A stretch of 64,000 bases of DNA from Betaproteobacteria bacterium. GTDB taxonomy: Bacteria; Pseudomonadota; Gammaproteobacteria; Burkholderiales; JAEUOS01. A program made the translations under genes and the position numbers. This document shows, in pieces, positions 24,889-36,562 of this stretch (positions within the stretch are counted from its first letter, which is position 1; each line of letters starts with the position of its first letter). Under the pieces are notes generated by a model. It worked only from the letters and a program-made list of their open reading frames with translations. It was not told the DNA's origin and made no database searches. The stretch lies in contig JAQGMJ010000045.1 of NCBI GenBank assembly GCA_028292405.1, positions 124,001-188,000 on the forward strand. Direction: 5' to 3'.

Positions 24889-25535
24889 GCGAAACCGCGC
24901 TGCGCCTCTCGCCCTTGTACGAGGCCTATCGCGAGCAGGTCGCCGACTGGGCCGTGGTCAATGGCATGACCCTGCCGCGCGCCTTCGGCCGTAGCGGCTT
25001 GCCGCCCGTAACCCTCAGCGACGTTTCCGCGCTGGCACGCTGCGGCTGCAAGGGACCGGGCGCCGCGGATTGGCTGGTGAGCCAGGGCGTGCCGGTACCT
25101 GCCGCCTTCAACAGCTGGACCGCGACGGAAAACGGCCTGGTGGCGCGCCTGGCTGCCAGCGAGTTCCTGATCGAAGACGCGCGTGCCGAGCGCATCGAGA
25201 CGCTGACGCGCGAGCTGAGCAAGGGCCGGCGCAGCGCAAGCGGCCCCTGTTACCCGGTGCTGCGCGAAGACGCGGCGCTGCTGCTGGCCGGCCCACAAGC
25301 CAACGAGGTATTGCTGCAGACCTGCAACATCGACTTTGCCGGCCTCGACTTGGCTACCGGGCCGCTGGTGATGACTTCGATGGTCGGCGTCTCGGTGCTG
25401 GTAATTGCGCAAAAGCGCCCTACCGACGTTGCCTACCGCATCTGGTGCGACCCCACCTTCGGCTGCTATCTCTGGCGCACCCTGCTGGAGATCGTGCGCG
25501 AACTCGGCGGGGACGCCGCCGTACATACGCTTTAG
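24885..25535 (+). CDS. mgdD: N-methylglutamate dehydrogenase subunit D (sarcosine oxidase gamma-like)
   Basis: A 216-residue SoxG-like subunit, coupled to mgdC by an ATGA overlap. Its fold is expected to resemble a half GcvT (TLSDVSALARCGCKGPGAADWL, then a C-terminal segment FGCYLWRTLLEIVRELGG). Sequence identity in this family is low, so the identification rests on size, gene order and weak motifs. The following gene gmaS starts 41 bases downstream with GGAGGA in its leader. Confidence 0.8.
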   Translation: MSETALRLSPLYEAYREQVADWAVVNGMTLPRAFGRSGLPPVTLSDVSALARCGCKGPGAADWLVSQGVPVPAAFNSWTATENGLVARLAASEFLIEDARAERIETLTRELSKGRRSASGPCYPVLREDAALLLAGPQANEVLLQTCNIDFAGLDLATGPLVMTSMVGVSVLVIAQKRPTDVAYRIWCDPTFGCYLWRTLLEIVRELGGDAAVHTL

Positions 25536-25576
25536 TTCCTGACCTTTCACTCTGACCCGATTTCGGAGGACCCGCC

Positions 25577-26911
25577 ATGACGCCGCAAGCAGCCAAGAGG
25601 TTTCTGAAGGACAACAAGCTCAAGTCCATCCTGGCGCAGTTCGTCGACATCCACGGCGCGGCAAAAGCGAAGGCGGTCCCTTCCGAACACCTGGACATGG
25701 TACTGAACGATGGCGCGGGCTTTGCCGGATTCGCGGTCTGGGGCCTCGGCATGGGCCCGCATGGCCCGGACTACATGGCCAAGGGCGATTTGAGCACCCT
25801 CACCGCCGTGCCCTGGATGCCGGGCTTCGCGCGCATGGTGTGCGATGGCTACGTCAAGGGCCAGCCCTATGAGTATTGCTCGCGCGTCGCGCTGAAAAAC
25901 CAGTTGAAGGTGCTGGAAAAGCGCGGCATGACGCTCTACACCGGCATCGAGCCCGAGTTCATGCTGCTGCGTCGGGGCGCTGACGGCGCGCTCGAACCCT
26001 TCGATGCGACCGACAATCTGGAAAAACCCTGCTACGACTACAAGGGCCTGGCGCGTACTTCCGAAATGCTGCAGGAGTTGACCGACGCGGTGCGCGCGGT
26101 GGGCCTGGACGTCTACCAGATCGACCATGAAGACGGCAACGGCCAGTTCGAGGTCAACTTCACCTATGGCGACTGCCTGACCACCGCTGACCGCTATACG
26201 TTTTTCAAGATGGCAGCCAGCGAGATCGCTCACAAGCACGGCATGGTCGCCACCTTCATGCCCAAGCCGTTTTCCAACCGCACCGGCACCGGCTCGCACT
26301 TTCACATCTCGCTGGGTACGGCAAAAAACAAAAACCTGTTCTTCGATGCCAAGGACAAGAACGGCCTGGGCCTGTCGCAGACCGGCTACTGGTTCCTGGG
26401 CGGCGTGCTTAAGCATGCGCGCGCCTTGTGCGCGCTGGCCGCCCCCACCGTCAATTCGTACAAACGCCTGGTGGTCGGCCGCGCGCTTTCCGGCGCCACC
26501 TGGGCGCCGGCCTACATCACCTACGGCGACAACAACCGGACCACCATGGTGCGCATCCCCTACGGCCGGCTGGAGCTGCGCTTGCCGGATGGCTCCTGCA
26601 ATCCCTACCTGGTAAGCGCCGGGCTGATCGCGGCGGGGCTGGACGGCATCGACAAGAAGATCAACCCCGGTGTGCCGTCGAACGACAATCTCTACGAGGC
26701 CACGCCGGAGCAACTGAAGAAACGCGGCATCGGCCTGCTGCCGCAAAACCTCAGCGAGGCGATCGACGCCTTCGAGGCCGACGAGGTGATCCGCGGCGCC
26801 ATCGGCGAAGCCTTGTCGAAGGAATTCATCGAACTCAAGCGCATGGAGTGGATCGAATATTCACGCCATGTTTCCGAGTGGGAACGCAAGCGCTACCTCG
26901 AATTTTTCTAA
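25577..26911 (+). CDS. gmaS: gamma-glutamylmethylamide synthetase (glutamine synthetase family)
   Basis: A 444-residue glutamine synthetase-like enzyme. Visible motifs are [12 protein letters not shown] (metal-binding Glu), the ATP/metal segment [16 protein letters not shown], and [27 protein letters not shown] (quoted in parts) with the substrate-binding Arg. In the pathway it joins methylamine to glutamate using ATP. Class assignment as gmaS rather than glnT/glnA depends on location: it lies between mgdABCD and mgsABC, and a housekeeping glnA would not. GGAGGA precedes the start. Confidence 0.85.
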   Translation: MTPQAAKRFLKDNKLKSILAQFVDIHGAAKAKAVPSEHLDMVLNDGAGFAGFAVWGLGMGPHGPDYMAKGDLSTLTAVPWMPGFARMVCDGYVKGQPYEYCSRVALKNQLKVLEKRGMTLYTGIEPEFMLLRRGADGALEPFDATDNLEKPCYDYKGLARTSEMLQELTDAVRAVGLDVYQIDHEDGNGQFEVNFTYGDCLTTADRYTFFKMAASEIAHKHGMVATFMPKPFSNRTGTGSHFHISLGTAKNKNLFFDAKDKNGLGLSQTGYWFLGGVLKHARALCALAAPTVNSYKRLVVGRALSGATWAPAYITYGDNNRTTMVRIPYGRLELRLPDGSCNPYLVSAGLIAAGLDGIDKKINPGVPSNDNLYEATPEQLKKRGIGLLPQNLSEAIDAFEADEVIRGAIGEALSKEFIELKRMEWIEYSRHVSEWERKRYLEFF

Positions 26912-26921
26912 GGAATATCGT

Positions 26922-27818
26922 ATGTGCGGCATTGTTGGATTACTGGTCAAGAGACCCGCGTTGCGCGAGCGCCTGGGCGAACTCATGCTGCCGATGCTGA
27001 TCGGCATGACCGAGCGCGGACCGGATTCGTCCGGCATGGCGGTGTTCACCGAACCGGTGGCGGCGGAGAAGCGCAAGCTTTCGCTGTATGCAGGCGCCCA
27101 GGCCATCGATTGGGAAGCCCTGCGCGCTACCGTCGCCGCCGCGCTGAATACACAGGCCGAAATCAGCGTCAAGAAAAACCACGCGACGTTGACCACCGGC
27201 GCCGCCCCCAACGCGGTGAAGGCCTGGCTGAAGGCACACCAGCCTGGCATCACCGTGCTTTCCGCCGGCCGCGCCATCGATTTGTACAAGGACCTCGGCC
27301 TGCCGATCGAAGTGGCCCAGCGCTACGACTTCGCCCATCTCACCGGCACCCATCTGGTCGGTCACACGCGCATGGCCACCGAATCGGCGGTGACGGTGGA
27401 AAATGCCCACCCCTACACCGCCGGCGAAGACTGGTGCCTGGTGCACAACGGCTCGCTTTCCAATCCGTATCAATTGCGCCGCGAACTGGAGCCCCTGGGC
27501 ATCGAATTCGACGGCGATTGCGATACCGAAGCCGCCTGCCGTTACCTGGAGTGGCGCATGCGCGAAGGCGATGACCTTGAAACCGCGATCGAACACGGCT
27601 TCACCGCCTTCGACGGCTTCTACACCTTCCTGATGGGCACGCGCGACAAGCTGGCCCTGGTGCGCGATCCCTTCGCCTGCAAGCCGGCGATCGTCGCGGA
27701 GACCGACGACTACGTGGCGATCGCCTCCGAATTCCGCTCCCTGGCCCACCTGCCGGACGTGAAGCATGCGACCCTGTTCGAGCCCAAGCCCGAGCACATC
27801 TACTCGTGGAGCATCTGA
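26922..27818 (+). CDS. mgsA: N-methylglutamate synthase subunit A (GlxB-like amidotransferase domain)
   Basis: A 298-residue class II glutamine amidotransferase. Cys2 after the initiator is the nucleophile (MCGIVGLLV). GHTRMATES and HNGSLSN are the substrate-binding loops, and DTEAACRYLEWR is the conserved Asp region. The start at 26922 is fixed by the Cys2 requirement and the AAGGA site at 26910-26914. It corresponds to the first domain of glutamate synthase and would release methylamine from gamma-glutamylmethylamide for transfer to 2-oxoglutarate. Confidence 0.87.
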   Translation: MCGIVGLLVKRPALRERLGELMLPMLIGMTERGPDSSGMAVFTEPVAAEKRKLSLYAGAQAIDWEALRATVAAALNTQAEISVKKNHATLTTGAAPNAVKAWLKAHQPGITVLSAGRAIDLYKDLGLPIEVAQRYDFAHLTGTHLVGHTRMATESAVTVENAHPYTAGEDWCLVHNGSLSNPYQLRRELEPLGIEFDGDCDTEAACRYLEWRMREGDDLETAIEHGFTAFDGFYTFLMGTRDKLALVRDPFACKPAIVAETDDYVAIASEFRSLAHLPDVKHATLFEPKPEHIYSWSI

Positions 27819-27819
27819 A

Positions 27820-28515
27820 ATGAATGCGGTGGCGGAGGCAATCGCGTTCGACCTGGCGAGCCAGAAGCTGCGCGAACTCAACCAGTTTTTGCACGGTGAC
27901 CTCGGCATGGTCAAGCAGGTCCGCGTACTCAACCCGGACGGGGCGCATTCGATCGCCGTCGGTGTCAACGCGCCTGTCACTATCAACATCGCCGGCCATG
28001 CCGGCTACTACGCCGCCGGCATGAACCAGTTGGCCGATGTGGACATCGCCGGCAATGCCGGCCCCGGCGTGGCGGAAAACATGATGTCCGGCCGCGTCCA
28101 TGTACACGGCTTTGCCAGCGTCTCGGCCGGCGCCTCGGCGCAGGGCGGCCTCTTGATCGTCGATGGCGACGCCGGCCTGCGCTGCGGCATTTCGCTCAAG
28201 GGCGGCGACATCGTAGTCGGCGGCGATGTCGGCGCCTTTTCCGCCTTCATGGCGCAAGCCGGCAACCTGGTGGTCTGCGGCGACGCCGCCGAGAATCTCG
28301 GCGACTCGCTCTACGAAGCCGTCATCTACGTGCGCGGCAAGGTGAAGTCCCTCGGCGCGGATGCGCAGTTCGAGCCGATGACCGACGCCGACCACGTCAC
28401 CGTCGCCGGGCTACTCAAGCAGGCGGGCCTGACGCATGACCCGAAGGAATTCAAGCGCATCGCCTCGGCGCGCAGCCTTTACCACTGGAACGCCGACGCC
28501 AATCAGGAATACTGA
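27820..28515 (+). CDS. mgsB: N-methylglutamate synthase subunit B (GlxC-like, glutamate synthase beta-helix domain)
   Basis: A 231-residue protein equal to the third (gltB3) domain of glutamate synthase. It is a right-handed beta-helix rich in Gly repeats: GHAGYYAAGMNQL, GNAGPGVAENMMSG, GDAGLRCGISLKGG and GDVGAFSAFMAQAG follow each other at regular spacing. It is structural. The start at 27820 lies one base past the mgsA stop and replaces a longer frame that extends into mgsA. Confidence 0.87.
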   Translation: MNAVAEAIAFDLASQKLRELNQFLHGDLGMVKQVRVLNPDGAHSIAVGVNAPVTINIAGHAGYYAAGMNQLADVDIAGNAGPGVAENMMSGRVHVHGFASVSAGASAQGGLLIVDGDAGLRCGISLKGGDIVVGGDVGAFSAFMAQAGNLVVCGDAAENLGDSLYEAVIYVRGKVKSLGADAQFEPMTDADHVTVAGLLKQAGLTHDPKEFKRIASARSLYHWNADANQEY

Positions 28516-28528
28516 GGCAGGAACCGAT

Positions 28529-29884
28529 ATGGACAACAACACGCCCGACACCGGCCCTTCGCTGGAAGAGAGCTGGGGATACGACCGCAAGACGCTTGAC
28601 TACATCCAGCGCGCCTCCGCCACCGGCCTGTACGAAATCCGCGGCCTCGGCGCCAAGCGCCGCGTGCCGCATTTCGACGACCTGCTGTTCCTCGGCGCCT
28701 CCCTTTCCCGCTACCCGCTCGAAGGCTATCGCGAGAAGTGCAGCAGCAAGGTGGTGCTGGGCACGCGTTTTGCCAAAAAGCCGGTCGAACTGGAAATGCC
28801 CATCACCATCGCCGGCATGAGCTTCGGCGCGCTCTCGGCCAACGTGAAGGAAGCCCTGGGCCGCGCGGCCAGCGAGGTCGGCACCTCCACCACCACCGGC
28901 GACGGCGGTATGACGCAGGAGGAGCGCAACTCTTCCAAGACCCTGGTGTACCAGTGCCTGCCCTCGCGTTACGGCTTCAACCCGGACGACGTGCGCCGCG
29001 CCGACGCCATCGAAGTCGTCATCGGCCAGGGCGCCAAGCCCGGCGGCGGCGGCATGCTGCTCGGGCAGAAGATCAACCCGCGCGTGGCGAAAATGCGCGT
29101 GCTGCCCGAAGGCGTGGACCAGCGCTCCGCCGCGCGCCATCCGGACTGGACCGGGCCGGACGACCTTGCCATCAAGATCATCGAGCTGCGCGAAATCACC
29201 GACTGGCGGATTCCGATCTATGTGAAGGTCGGTGCCACCCGTACTTTCAACGACGTCAAGCTCGCCGTACATTCCGGCGCCGACGTGGTGGTGGTCGACG
29301 GCATGCAGGGCGGCACCGCCGCCACACAAACTACGTTCATCGAAAACGTCGGCATCCCAACCCTGGCCGCGCTGCGCCAGGCGGTGGAGGCGCTCGAAGA
29401 CCTGAACATGAAGGGCAAGGTGCAACTGATCATCTCCGGCGGCATCCGCAGCGGCGCGGACGTTGCCAAGGCGCTGGCAATGGGCGCCGATGCCGTGTCG
29501 GTCGGCCAGGGCATCCTGATGGCGCTGGGTTGCAATTCAGGCAGCTACATGCAGGGCGGCAAGCACATCAGCGCGATAGCCGACTACACGAAGCTTGGCA
29601 CCGCACCCGGCTTTTGCCACCACTGCCACACCGGCCAATGCCCGGTCGGCGTCACCACGCAAGACGCGGTGCTGGAACAACGCCTGGAACCCGCGGTCGG
29701 AGCAAAACGGGTGCGCAACTACCTGAAGACCGTGAACATGGAACTGACCACCATCGCCCGCGCCTGCGGCAAGCAGAACGTGCACCACCTGGAGCGCGAA
29801 GACCTGGTGGCCCTCACCGTCGAAGCCGCCGCCATGGCCGGCGTGCCCCTGGCCGGCACCAGTTGGATACCCGGGCGGCAATGA
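28529..29884 (+). CDS. mgsC: N-methylglutamate synthase subunit C (GlxD-like, glutamate synthase FMN domain)
   Basis: A 451-residue protein equal to the FMN-binding domain of glutamate synthase, where the methylamino group is joined to 2-oxoglutarate and reduced. GMSFGALS is the FMN region, and KPGGGGMLLGQK and GADVVVVDGMQGGTAATQ (residues 251-268) line the barrel. C363-HH-C366-HTGQ-C371-PVG provides cysteines like the 3Fe-4S motif. The start at 28529 was chosen for an upstream GGCAGGAACC context; further upstream codons overlap mgsB. It ends the operon. Confidence 0.87.
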   Translation: MDNNTPDTGPSLEESWGYDRKTLDYIQRASATGLYEIRGLGAKRRVPHFDDLLFLGASLSRYPLEGYREKCSSKVVLGTRFAKKPVELEMPITIAGMSFGALSANVKEALGRAASEVGTSTTTGDGGMTQEERNSSKTLVYQCLPSRYGFNPDDVRRADAIEVVIGQGAKPGGGGMLLGQKINPRVAKMRVLPEGVDQRSAARHPDWTGPDDLAIKIIELREITDWRIPIYVKVGATRTFNDVKLAVHSGADVVVVDGMQGGTAATQTTFIENVGIPTLAALRQAVEALEDLNMKGKVQLIISGGIRSGADVAKALAMGADAVSVGQGILMALGCNSGSYMQGGKHISAIADYTKLGTAPGFCHHCHTGQCPVGVTTQDAVLEQRLEPAVGAKRVRNYLKTVNMELTTIARACGKQNVHHLEREDLVALTVEAAAMAGVPLAGTSWIPGRQ

Positions 29885-29927
29885 TGCGCTCGCCGTCACC
29901 CTTGCACCTGAAGTCCACACGTTTGCC

Positions 29928-31100
29928 ATGACCACCCAGCCCCCCAAGGAAGGCGCCGCGCCGGACAAGCGCGACGCCAGCGCCCCGGTCAGCGCCGCCG
30001 GCATGCAGCAGCGGCAGACTTTCAGCGCTGGCAGCGCCTGGCTGGACTCCACCGCCCCCTTCAACCCGGGCGGTGCGGGCGCGGCGGCCGCGCGCGGCCC
30101 TGCCCGCATGCTGATCTGCGGCGACATCGGCGGCACCAAGGTGTTGCTGGCGCTGGCCGAGCAACAAGGCAGCGGCCTGCGCTGGCGCCTGCAGCGACGC
30201 TACCTCTGCGCCCACTACCCTGATCTTGCGGCGATGTTTGCCGACTTCATGCGCATCGCCGGCGACGCCGCCCTCTACCCCGGCGATATCACCGGCGGCT
30301 GCCTGGCAGTCGCCGGCCCGGTGAGCGAGCATGGCAGGCGGGCGCAACTCACCAACTTGCCCTGGGAGATCGACGCTGCCGCCCTGGCTGCCACCCACGG
30401 CACCGGGCCGATCCGACTGGTCAACGACTTCGCCGCGGCCGCCGCCGGAGTCGATGCGGTGGAGACCGCAGACCTCACGGAATTGCAGACGGGTGAAACC
30501 GAAAAGCGCGGGGTGCGCCTGGTGATTGGTGCCGGCACCGGCCTGGGAGTCGCCACCCTGATGTGGCACGGCGGCCCGGAAGGCGGCTACCGGCCGCTGC
30601 CCGGCGAAGGCGGCCACCTCGGCTTTGCGCCCACCGATGAACTGCAGGTCGAACTCTGGCGTTACCTGCAAGCGCAGGGCCTGCGGGTAAGCAACGAGCA
30701 CATCGCCTCCGGCCCGGGGCTGATGTCGGTGTATCAGTTCTTGCGCCAGCGCGCGCAAGCCGGGCCGGACGCCCTCGATACACCAGAGAAGATCGCCGCC
30801 CAGGCCGCGACCGATCCCCAAGGCCTGGCCGCACAGGCACTCGACCTGTTTTTCCGCGTCTACGGCGCCGCCGCCGGCGACCTGGCGCTGGCGGTGATGC
30901 CGCGCGGCGGGGTCTACATCGCCGGCGGCATCGCCGCGCGCCTGTTGCCACAGATGCAGGCGAGCTCTTTCATGACGGCTTTCAACGACAAGGCGCCGCA
31001 TGCGGCGCTGCTGCAGCGCCTGCCTTTGCGGGTGATCACCGACCTGGACCTCGGCCTGAAGGGTGCGGCGCGCATCGCCTGCGGCTGGGCGCAGGTTTAG
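29928..31100 (+). CDS. glk: glucokinase
   Basis: A 390-residue ROK/Glk-type kinase that phosphorylates glucose with ATP. GDIGGTK (residues 65-71) is the phosphate-1 motif; LVNDFAA holds the catalytic Asp, and GTGLGVATL and PGEGGHLGFAP are the glucose-binding region. Bacterial Glk is about 320-330 residues, so the first 60 residues, Gly/Ala/Pro-rich, are an extra tail or a wrong start; Met61 would give standard length. It opens the glycogen cluster and converges on glgB with only 19 bases between. Confidence 0.87.
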   Translation: MTTQPPKEGAAPDKRDASAPVSAAGMQQRQTFSAGSAWLDSTAPFNPGGAGAAAARGPARMLICGDIGGTKVLLALAEQQGSGLRWRLQRRYLCAHYPDLAAMFADFMRIAGDAALYPGDITGGCLAVAGPVSEHGRRAQLTNLPWEIDAAALAATHGTGPIRLVNDFAAAAAGVDAVETADLTELQTGETEKRGVRLVIGAGTGLGVATLMWHGGPEGGYRPLPGEGGHLGFAPTDELQVELWRYLQAQGLRVSNEHIASGPGLMSVYQFLRQRAQAGPDALDTPEKIAAQAATDPQGLAAQALDLFFRVYGAAAGDLALAVMPRGGVYIAGGIAARLLPQMQASSFMTAFNDKAPHAALLQRLPLRVITDLDLGLKGAARIACGWAQV

Positions 31101-31119
31101 GCGTTTTCCCGGCAGTTGC

Positions 31120-33309
31120 CTAGAGTGGCTTGAGCAACACCGCCGCTAGCGGCGGCAGGGTCAGCGTCAGCGAAGCCGGCCGCCCCATCCACGCACGCTT
31201 GGTGGCGCGCAAGTGCTCACCGGCCGGCACGCCGCTGCCGCCGTAAATGCCGCTGTCGCTATTGAGCAGCACCTCGTAGGTACCCGAGCGTGGCACGCCC
31301 AGGCGATAACCGGGACGCGGCACCGGCGTGAAGTTGAGCACGGCGATCAGCACGCTGCCGTCCTGCGCGATGCGCAAAAAGCTGATCAGCGATTGCTCGG
31401 CGTCGTTGCAGTCGATCCACTCGAAGCCGCCGGGCTCGAAGTCGAGCTGATGCAAGGGCGCGAGGTCGCGCACCATGCGGTTCAAGTCGCGCGATAGGCG
31501 CTGCAGCCCGGCGTGCGGCGCTTCGTTCGACAATGCCCAGGGCAACTCCTCCTGGCTGCGCCACTCATGCGGCGAACCGATTTCGTCTCCCATGAAACCA
31601 AGCTTCTTGCCCGGCATCAGCGCCTGGTAAGCCAGCAGCAGGCGCAGGTTGGCGAAACGTTGCCAGGGATCACCGGGCATTTTCATCAGCAGCGAACGCT
31701 TGCCGTGCACCACTTCGTCATGCGACAGCGGCAGCACGAAGTTCTCGCTATAGGCGTAGATCTGCCCGAAGGTCAGCTTCTGGTGGTGGTAGCGCCGGTG
31801 CACCGGGTCCTGCTCCATGTAGCTCAGGCTGTCGTTCATCCAGCCCATGTTCCACTTCATCGAAAAGCCCAGGCCGCCGAGGTAGACCGGGCGCGAGACC
31901 ATCGGCCAGGAAGTGGACTCCTCCGCGATGGTCAGCGCGCCGGGGAAGTCGCGGTGAACCATCATGTTCAACTCGCGCAAAAATTCCATCGCCTCCAGGT
32001 TTTCGCGCCCGCCGAATTTGTTCGGCAACCATTCGCCGGCCTTGCGCGAATAGTCGAGGTAAAGCATGGAGGCCACCGCATCTACCCGCAGGCCGTCGAC
32101 GTGGAATTCGGCAAGCCAGTAATGCGCGCTGGAAAGCAAAAAGCTTTGCACCTCCTTGCGGCCGAAGTTGAACACATGGGTGCCCCAGTCCGGGTGCATG
32201 CGCATGCGCGGGTCGGCGTGTTCGTAGAGGGTGGTGCCGTCAAAGTGGGCCAAGGCAAAATCGTCTGCCGGGAAATGTCCGGGCACCCAGTCGAGGATCA
32301 CGCCAATGCCGGCGGCATGGCAGGCGTCAATCAAAAAGCGCAAATCGGCCGGCGTGCCGAAGCGGCTGCTGGGAGCGAAAAACCCGGTGCACTGGTAGCC
32401 CCAGGACTCGTCCAGCGGGTGCTCCATCAGCGGCATGAACTCGATATGGGTGTAGCCCTGCTCCAGCACATAGGACAGCAGGCGCGCGGCCATGTCGCGG
32501 TAGTTGTAAAAGGCGCCGCCGGGGTGGCGCATCCAGGAGCCGGCATGCACTTCGTAGATCGACAGCGGCGCGTGCAGCCAGTCCCAGGTGGCGCGCTTTT
32601 GCATCCAGGCGGCGTCGTTCCACACATGCGCGCAGGCATTGACGCGCGCGGCGGTGGCGGGACGGAATTCGAACTCGCGGCCGTAAGGGTCGGTCTTGCG
32701 CAAAATTGCGCCGGTCTCGCGCTGGCGCAACTCGTACTTGTAAAGCGTACCCGGCGGCAGATCGGGGATGAAAAGCTCCCACACGCCGGAGGCGCCCAGG
32801 CTCGCCATCGGGTGCACCCGGCCGTCCCACTGGTTGAAATCGCCGATCACCGAAACCCGTGCGGCATTCGGCGCCCAGACACGGAAGCAGACACCGGCAA
32901 CGCCGCGCCGGGCCTGGGCATTGGCGCCGAGCAGCCGGTAGGCCTGGAGGTGCCGGCCCTCGTTGAACAGGTACAAGTCGTCGGCCGGCGGCACCGGCGC
33001 GAATGCGTAGGGGTCATGGCGGTTTACGCCGTCCACACGCAAGGTGTAAGGTATGTCGTCGGCGGTTTTTTGCGCCGGCAGGCGCAGTTCGAATACGCCG
33101 GCGGGATGGGTACGCTTGAGCGGCAGGTAACTGTCGCCCTGCCTGACGGCGACTTCCCGCGCATGCGGCTGGAATACCCGCAGCAGGGCTTCGGAAGCGC
33201 CCTTCGGGCCACCGGGCACCGGGTGCAGGCCCAATACCTGGAATGGATCATGCATGCGTGCTTCCAGCAGCGCCTGCAGGGCGGGATCCTTCTTCGGGGC
33301 TGGGGTCAT
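31120..33309 (-). CDS. glgB: 1,4-alpha-glucan branching enzyme
   Basis: A 729-residue GH13 enzyme that makes alpha-1,6 branches in glycogen. An N-terminal CBM48 domain ([24 protein letters not shown]) precedes the catalytic barrel. Asp410 in [12 protein letters not shown] is the nucleophile and Glu463 in [11 protein letters not shown] the acid-base, numbers close to the E. coli enzyme. The frame is open 70 codons further upstream but that part does not resemble GlgB and crosses into the glgC leader. It diverges from glgC. Confidence 0.93.
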   Translation of the reverse strand: MTPAPKKDPALQALLEARMHDPFQVLGLHPVPGGPKGASEALLRVFQPHAREVAVRQGDSYLPLKRTHPAGVFELRLPAQKTADDIPYTLRVDGVNRHDPYAFAPVPPADDLYLFNEGRHLQAYRLLGANAQARRGVAGVCFRVWAPNAARVSVIGDFNQWDGRVHPMASLGASGVWELFIPDLPPGTLYKYELRQRETGAILRKTDPYGREFEFRPATAARVNACAHVWNDAAWMQKRATWDWLHAPLSIYEVHAGSWMRHPGGAFYNYRDMAARLLSYVLEQGYTHIEFMPLMEHPLDESWGYQCTGFFAPSSRFGTPADLRFLIDACHAAGIGVILDWVPGHFPADDFALAHFDGTTLYEHADPRMRMHPDWGTHVFNFGRKEVQSFLLSSAHYWLAEFHVDGLRVDAVASMLYLDYSRKAGEWLPNKFGGRENLEAMEFLRELNMMVHRDFPGALTIAEESTSWPMVSRPVYLGGLGFSMKWNMGWMNDSLSYMEQDPVHRRYHHQKLTFGQIYAYSENFVLPLSHDEVVHGKRSLLMKMPGDPWQRFANLRLLLAYQALMPGKKLGFMGDEIGSPHEWRSQEELPWALSNEAPHAGLQRLSRDLNRMVRDLAPLHQLDFEPGGFEWIDCNDAEQSLISFLRIAQDGSVLIAVLNFTPVPRPGYRLGVPRSGTYEVLLNSDSGIYGGSGVPAGEHLRATKRAWMGRPASLTLTLPPLAAVLLKPL

Positions 33310-33485
33310 CGGGGGCTTGGGCGGGAGCGGGAACAAGGAAAAAGCGACAGCAGCGGAAGAGAAAACGAACGTCCGGCCGATGACGGAACCGGGCGTCGAA
33401 ACGTGAAAACGAGCGGAAAAGCGGAAATGACAACAACGGGCAGACAGCCTGCAATGCTTGCATTGTAGCCATGGCAGGAGACATG

Positions 33486-34808
<1,323 letters not shown>

Positions 34809-34828
34809 CCGAAAAGAAAAAACGGCCG

Positions 34829-36532
34829 ATGAGCGAAAAACTCGACCTGGTGTTTCTCTGGCATATGCACCAGCCCGACTACCGCGACCACACCAGCGGT
34901 GAATTCATCCTGCCCTGGGTCTATCTGCACGCGCTGAAAGACTATACGGACATGGCGGCTCATTTCGAGCGCCACCCGCAGATCCGCGCCGTGGTCAACT
35001 TCGTGCCGGTGCTGGCCGAACAGATCGAGGACTATGTCGCGCAGTTCGACAAGGGCACTTTCCGCGACCCGCTGCTGCGCATGCTGGCCGCCGCCGATCT
35101 CGACCACCTCGGCGCCGAAGAGCGCGTGGCACTGGCCCAGGCCTGTTTTCGCAGCAACCACCAGACCATGCTCACGCCTTTCGCGCCCTACAAGCGCTTG
35201 CACGAGGTCTACCGCAGCCTGGCGACGGTTGCCGAGACCGGAAGCGAGGCCGACGCGCCCGACCTGAGCTATCTGTCCGGCAGCTATTTTTCCGACCTGG
35301 TGGTCTGGTACCACCTGGCCTGGACCGGCGAGACCGAGCGCCGCCGCTGGCCGCTGCTCACCGACCTGATGAAAAAGGGCGTGGCCTTCACCCTTGATGA
35401 ACGCCAGTCCTTGCTGGCCCTGCTGGGCACCATCCTGCGCAACCTGCTGCCTCGCTACCGCACCCTGGCCGAGTCCGGGCAGATCGAGCTGTGCTGCACG
35501 CCGCAGACCCACCCGCTGTCACCCTTGCTGCTCGATTTCTCCAGCGCGCGCGAAAGCGTGCCCGATGCGCCGCTGCCCGCTTCTCCCGCCTACCCCGGCG
35601 GCGCCGAGCGGGTGGACGCGCACATCCGCGCCGCGCAAGCCAGTCACGAAATGCGCTTCGGCAGCGCCCCCGCCGGCATGTGGCCGGCCGAGGGCGCGGT
35701 TTCGCAAGCCTTCGTCGAGCGCATGGGGGCGCTGGGTTGCGGCTGGGCCGCCAGCGGCGAAGCGGTGCTGCGCGCCAGCCTGACGCGCTCGGGCATCGAG
35801 GATGCCACGCCGGCCTACCGCCCCTGGCAGCCCGCGGGCGCGCCGGGCCTGACCATGTTCTTCCGCGACGACCGCCTCTCCGACCTGATCGGCTTCGAAT
35901 ATTCGAAGTGGCATGGCGAAACCGCCGCGCGCCACCTGGTGGGCGAACTCGAAGGCATCCAGGCGCGCGCGCCGGCGGACGAGACACCGGTAGTCTGCAT
36001 CATTCTCGACGGCGAGAATGCCTGGGAACACTACCCCTACAACGGCTACTATTTTTTCGAGGAACTGTACTCGCGCCTGCACCCCCATGAGCGCATTCGC
36101 GGCACCACCCTGCGCGACCTGCTGCGCGAAGGCGTGCCGAGCGCTAAGCCGCTGCCGAAACTTTCGGCCGGCAGCTGGGTCTACGGGACGATGTCCACGT
36201 GGATTGGAGACCCCGATAAGAACCGGGCCTGGGATTTGCTCTGTGCCGCCAAGACAGCTTACGACGGCGCGCTGCCGGGCTTGGCGGAAAGCGAACGCAA
36301 CACCGCGCAAACGCAACTTGCGGTATGCGAAAGCTCCGACTGGTTCTGGTGGTTCGGCGACTACAACCCGTCGGCGGCGGTCGCCAGTTTCGACCGGCTC
36401 TATCGGCGCAATCTTTCCAACCTCTACGAATTGCTCAAACTCCCGCCCCCGCCCGAACTGCAGCAGCCGATCTCGTCGGGCAACCGCCATGCCACCCATG
36501 ACGGCACCATGCGCCGCGCGCAGGAAACCTGA
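34829..36532 (+). CDS. glycoside hydrolase family 57 protein (1)
   Basis: A 567-residue GH57 protein. Conserved regions are HMHQPDY (residues 12-18), GMWPAEGA with Glu288 as the probable nucleophile, ILDGENAWEHY with Asp394 as the acid-base, and GSWVYGTMSTWIGDP. It acts on alpha-glucans (amylase, amylopullulanase or glucanotransferase class); specificity is not clear from motifs. No signal peptide is present, so it acts in the cytoplasm on glycogen. It is followed by a second, different GH57 gene. Confidence 0.87.
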   Translation: MSEKLDLVFLWHMHQPDYRDHTSGEFILPWVYLHALKDYTDMAAHFERHPQIRAVVNFVPVLAEQIEDYVAQFDKGTFRDPLLRMLAAADLDHLGAEERVALAQACFRSNHQTMLTPFAPYKRLHEVYRSLATVAETGSEADAPDLSYLSGSYFSDLVVWYHLAWTGETERRRWPLLTDLMKKGVAFTLDERQSLLALLGTILRNLLPRYRTLAESGQIELCCTPQTHPLSPLLLDFSSARESVPDAPLPASPAYPGGAERVDAHIRAAQASHEMRFGSAPAGMWPAEGAVSQAFVERMGALGCGWAASGEAVLRASLTRSGIEDATPAYRPWQPAGAPGLTMFFRDDRLSDLIGFEYSKWHGETAARHLVGELEGIQARAPADETPVVCIILDGENAWEHYPYNGYYFFEELYSRLHPHERIRGTTLRDLLREGVPSAKPLPKLSAGSWVYGTMSTWIGDPDKNRAWDLLCAAKTAYDGALPGLAESERNTAQTQLAVCESSDWFWWFGDYNPSAAVASFDRLYRRNLSNLYELLKLPPPPELQQPISSGNRHATHDGTMRRAQET

Positions 36533-36562
36533 GCCGCACTCCGGCTCAAGCACCCACCACCC

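Noticed and set aside
25577..26911. Housekeeping glutamine synthetase glnA
   Set aside because: Position inside the methylamine operon and divergence from the usual GlnA pattern favour gmaS.
26922..29884. Ordinary glutamate synthase split into three genes
   Set aside because: The three domains match GltB parts, but the NADPH-type small subunit is absent and the genes follow gmaS and mgdABCD, so N-methylglutamate synthase fits better.
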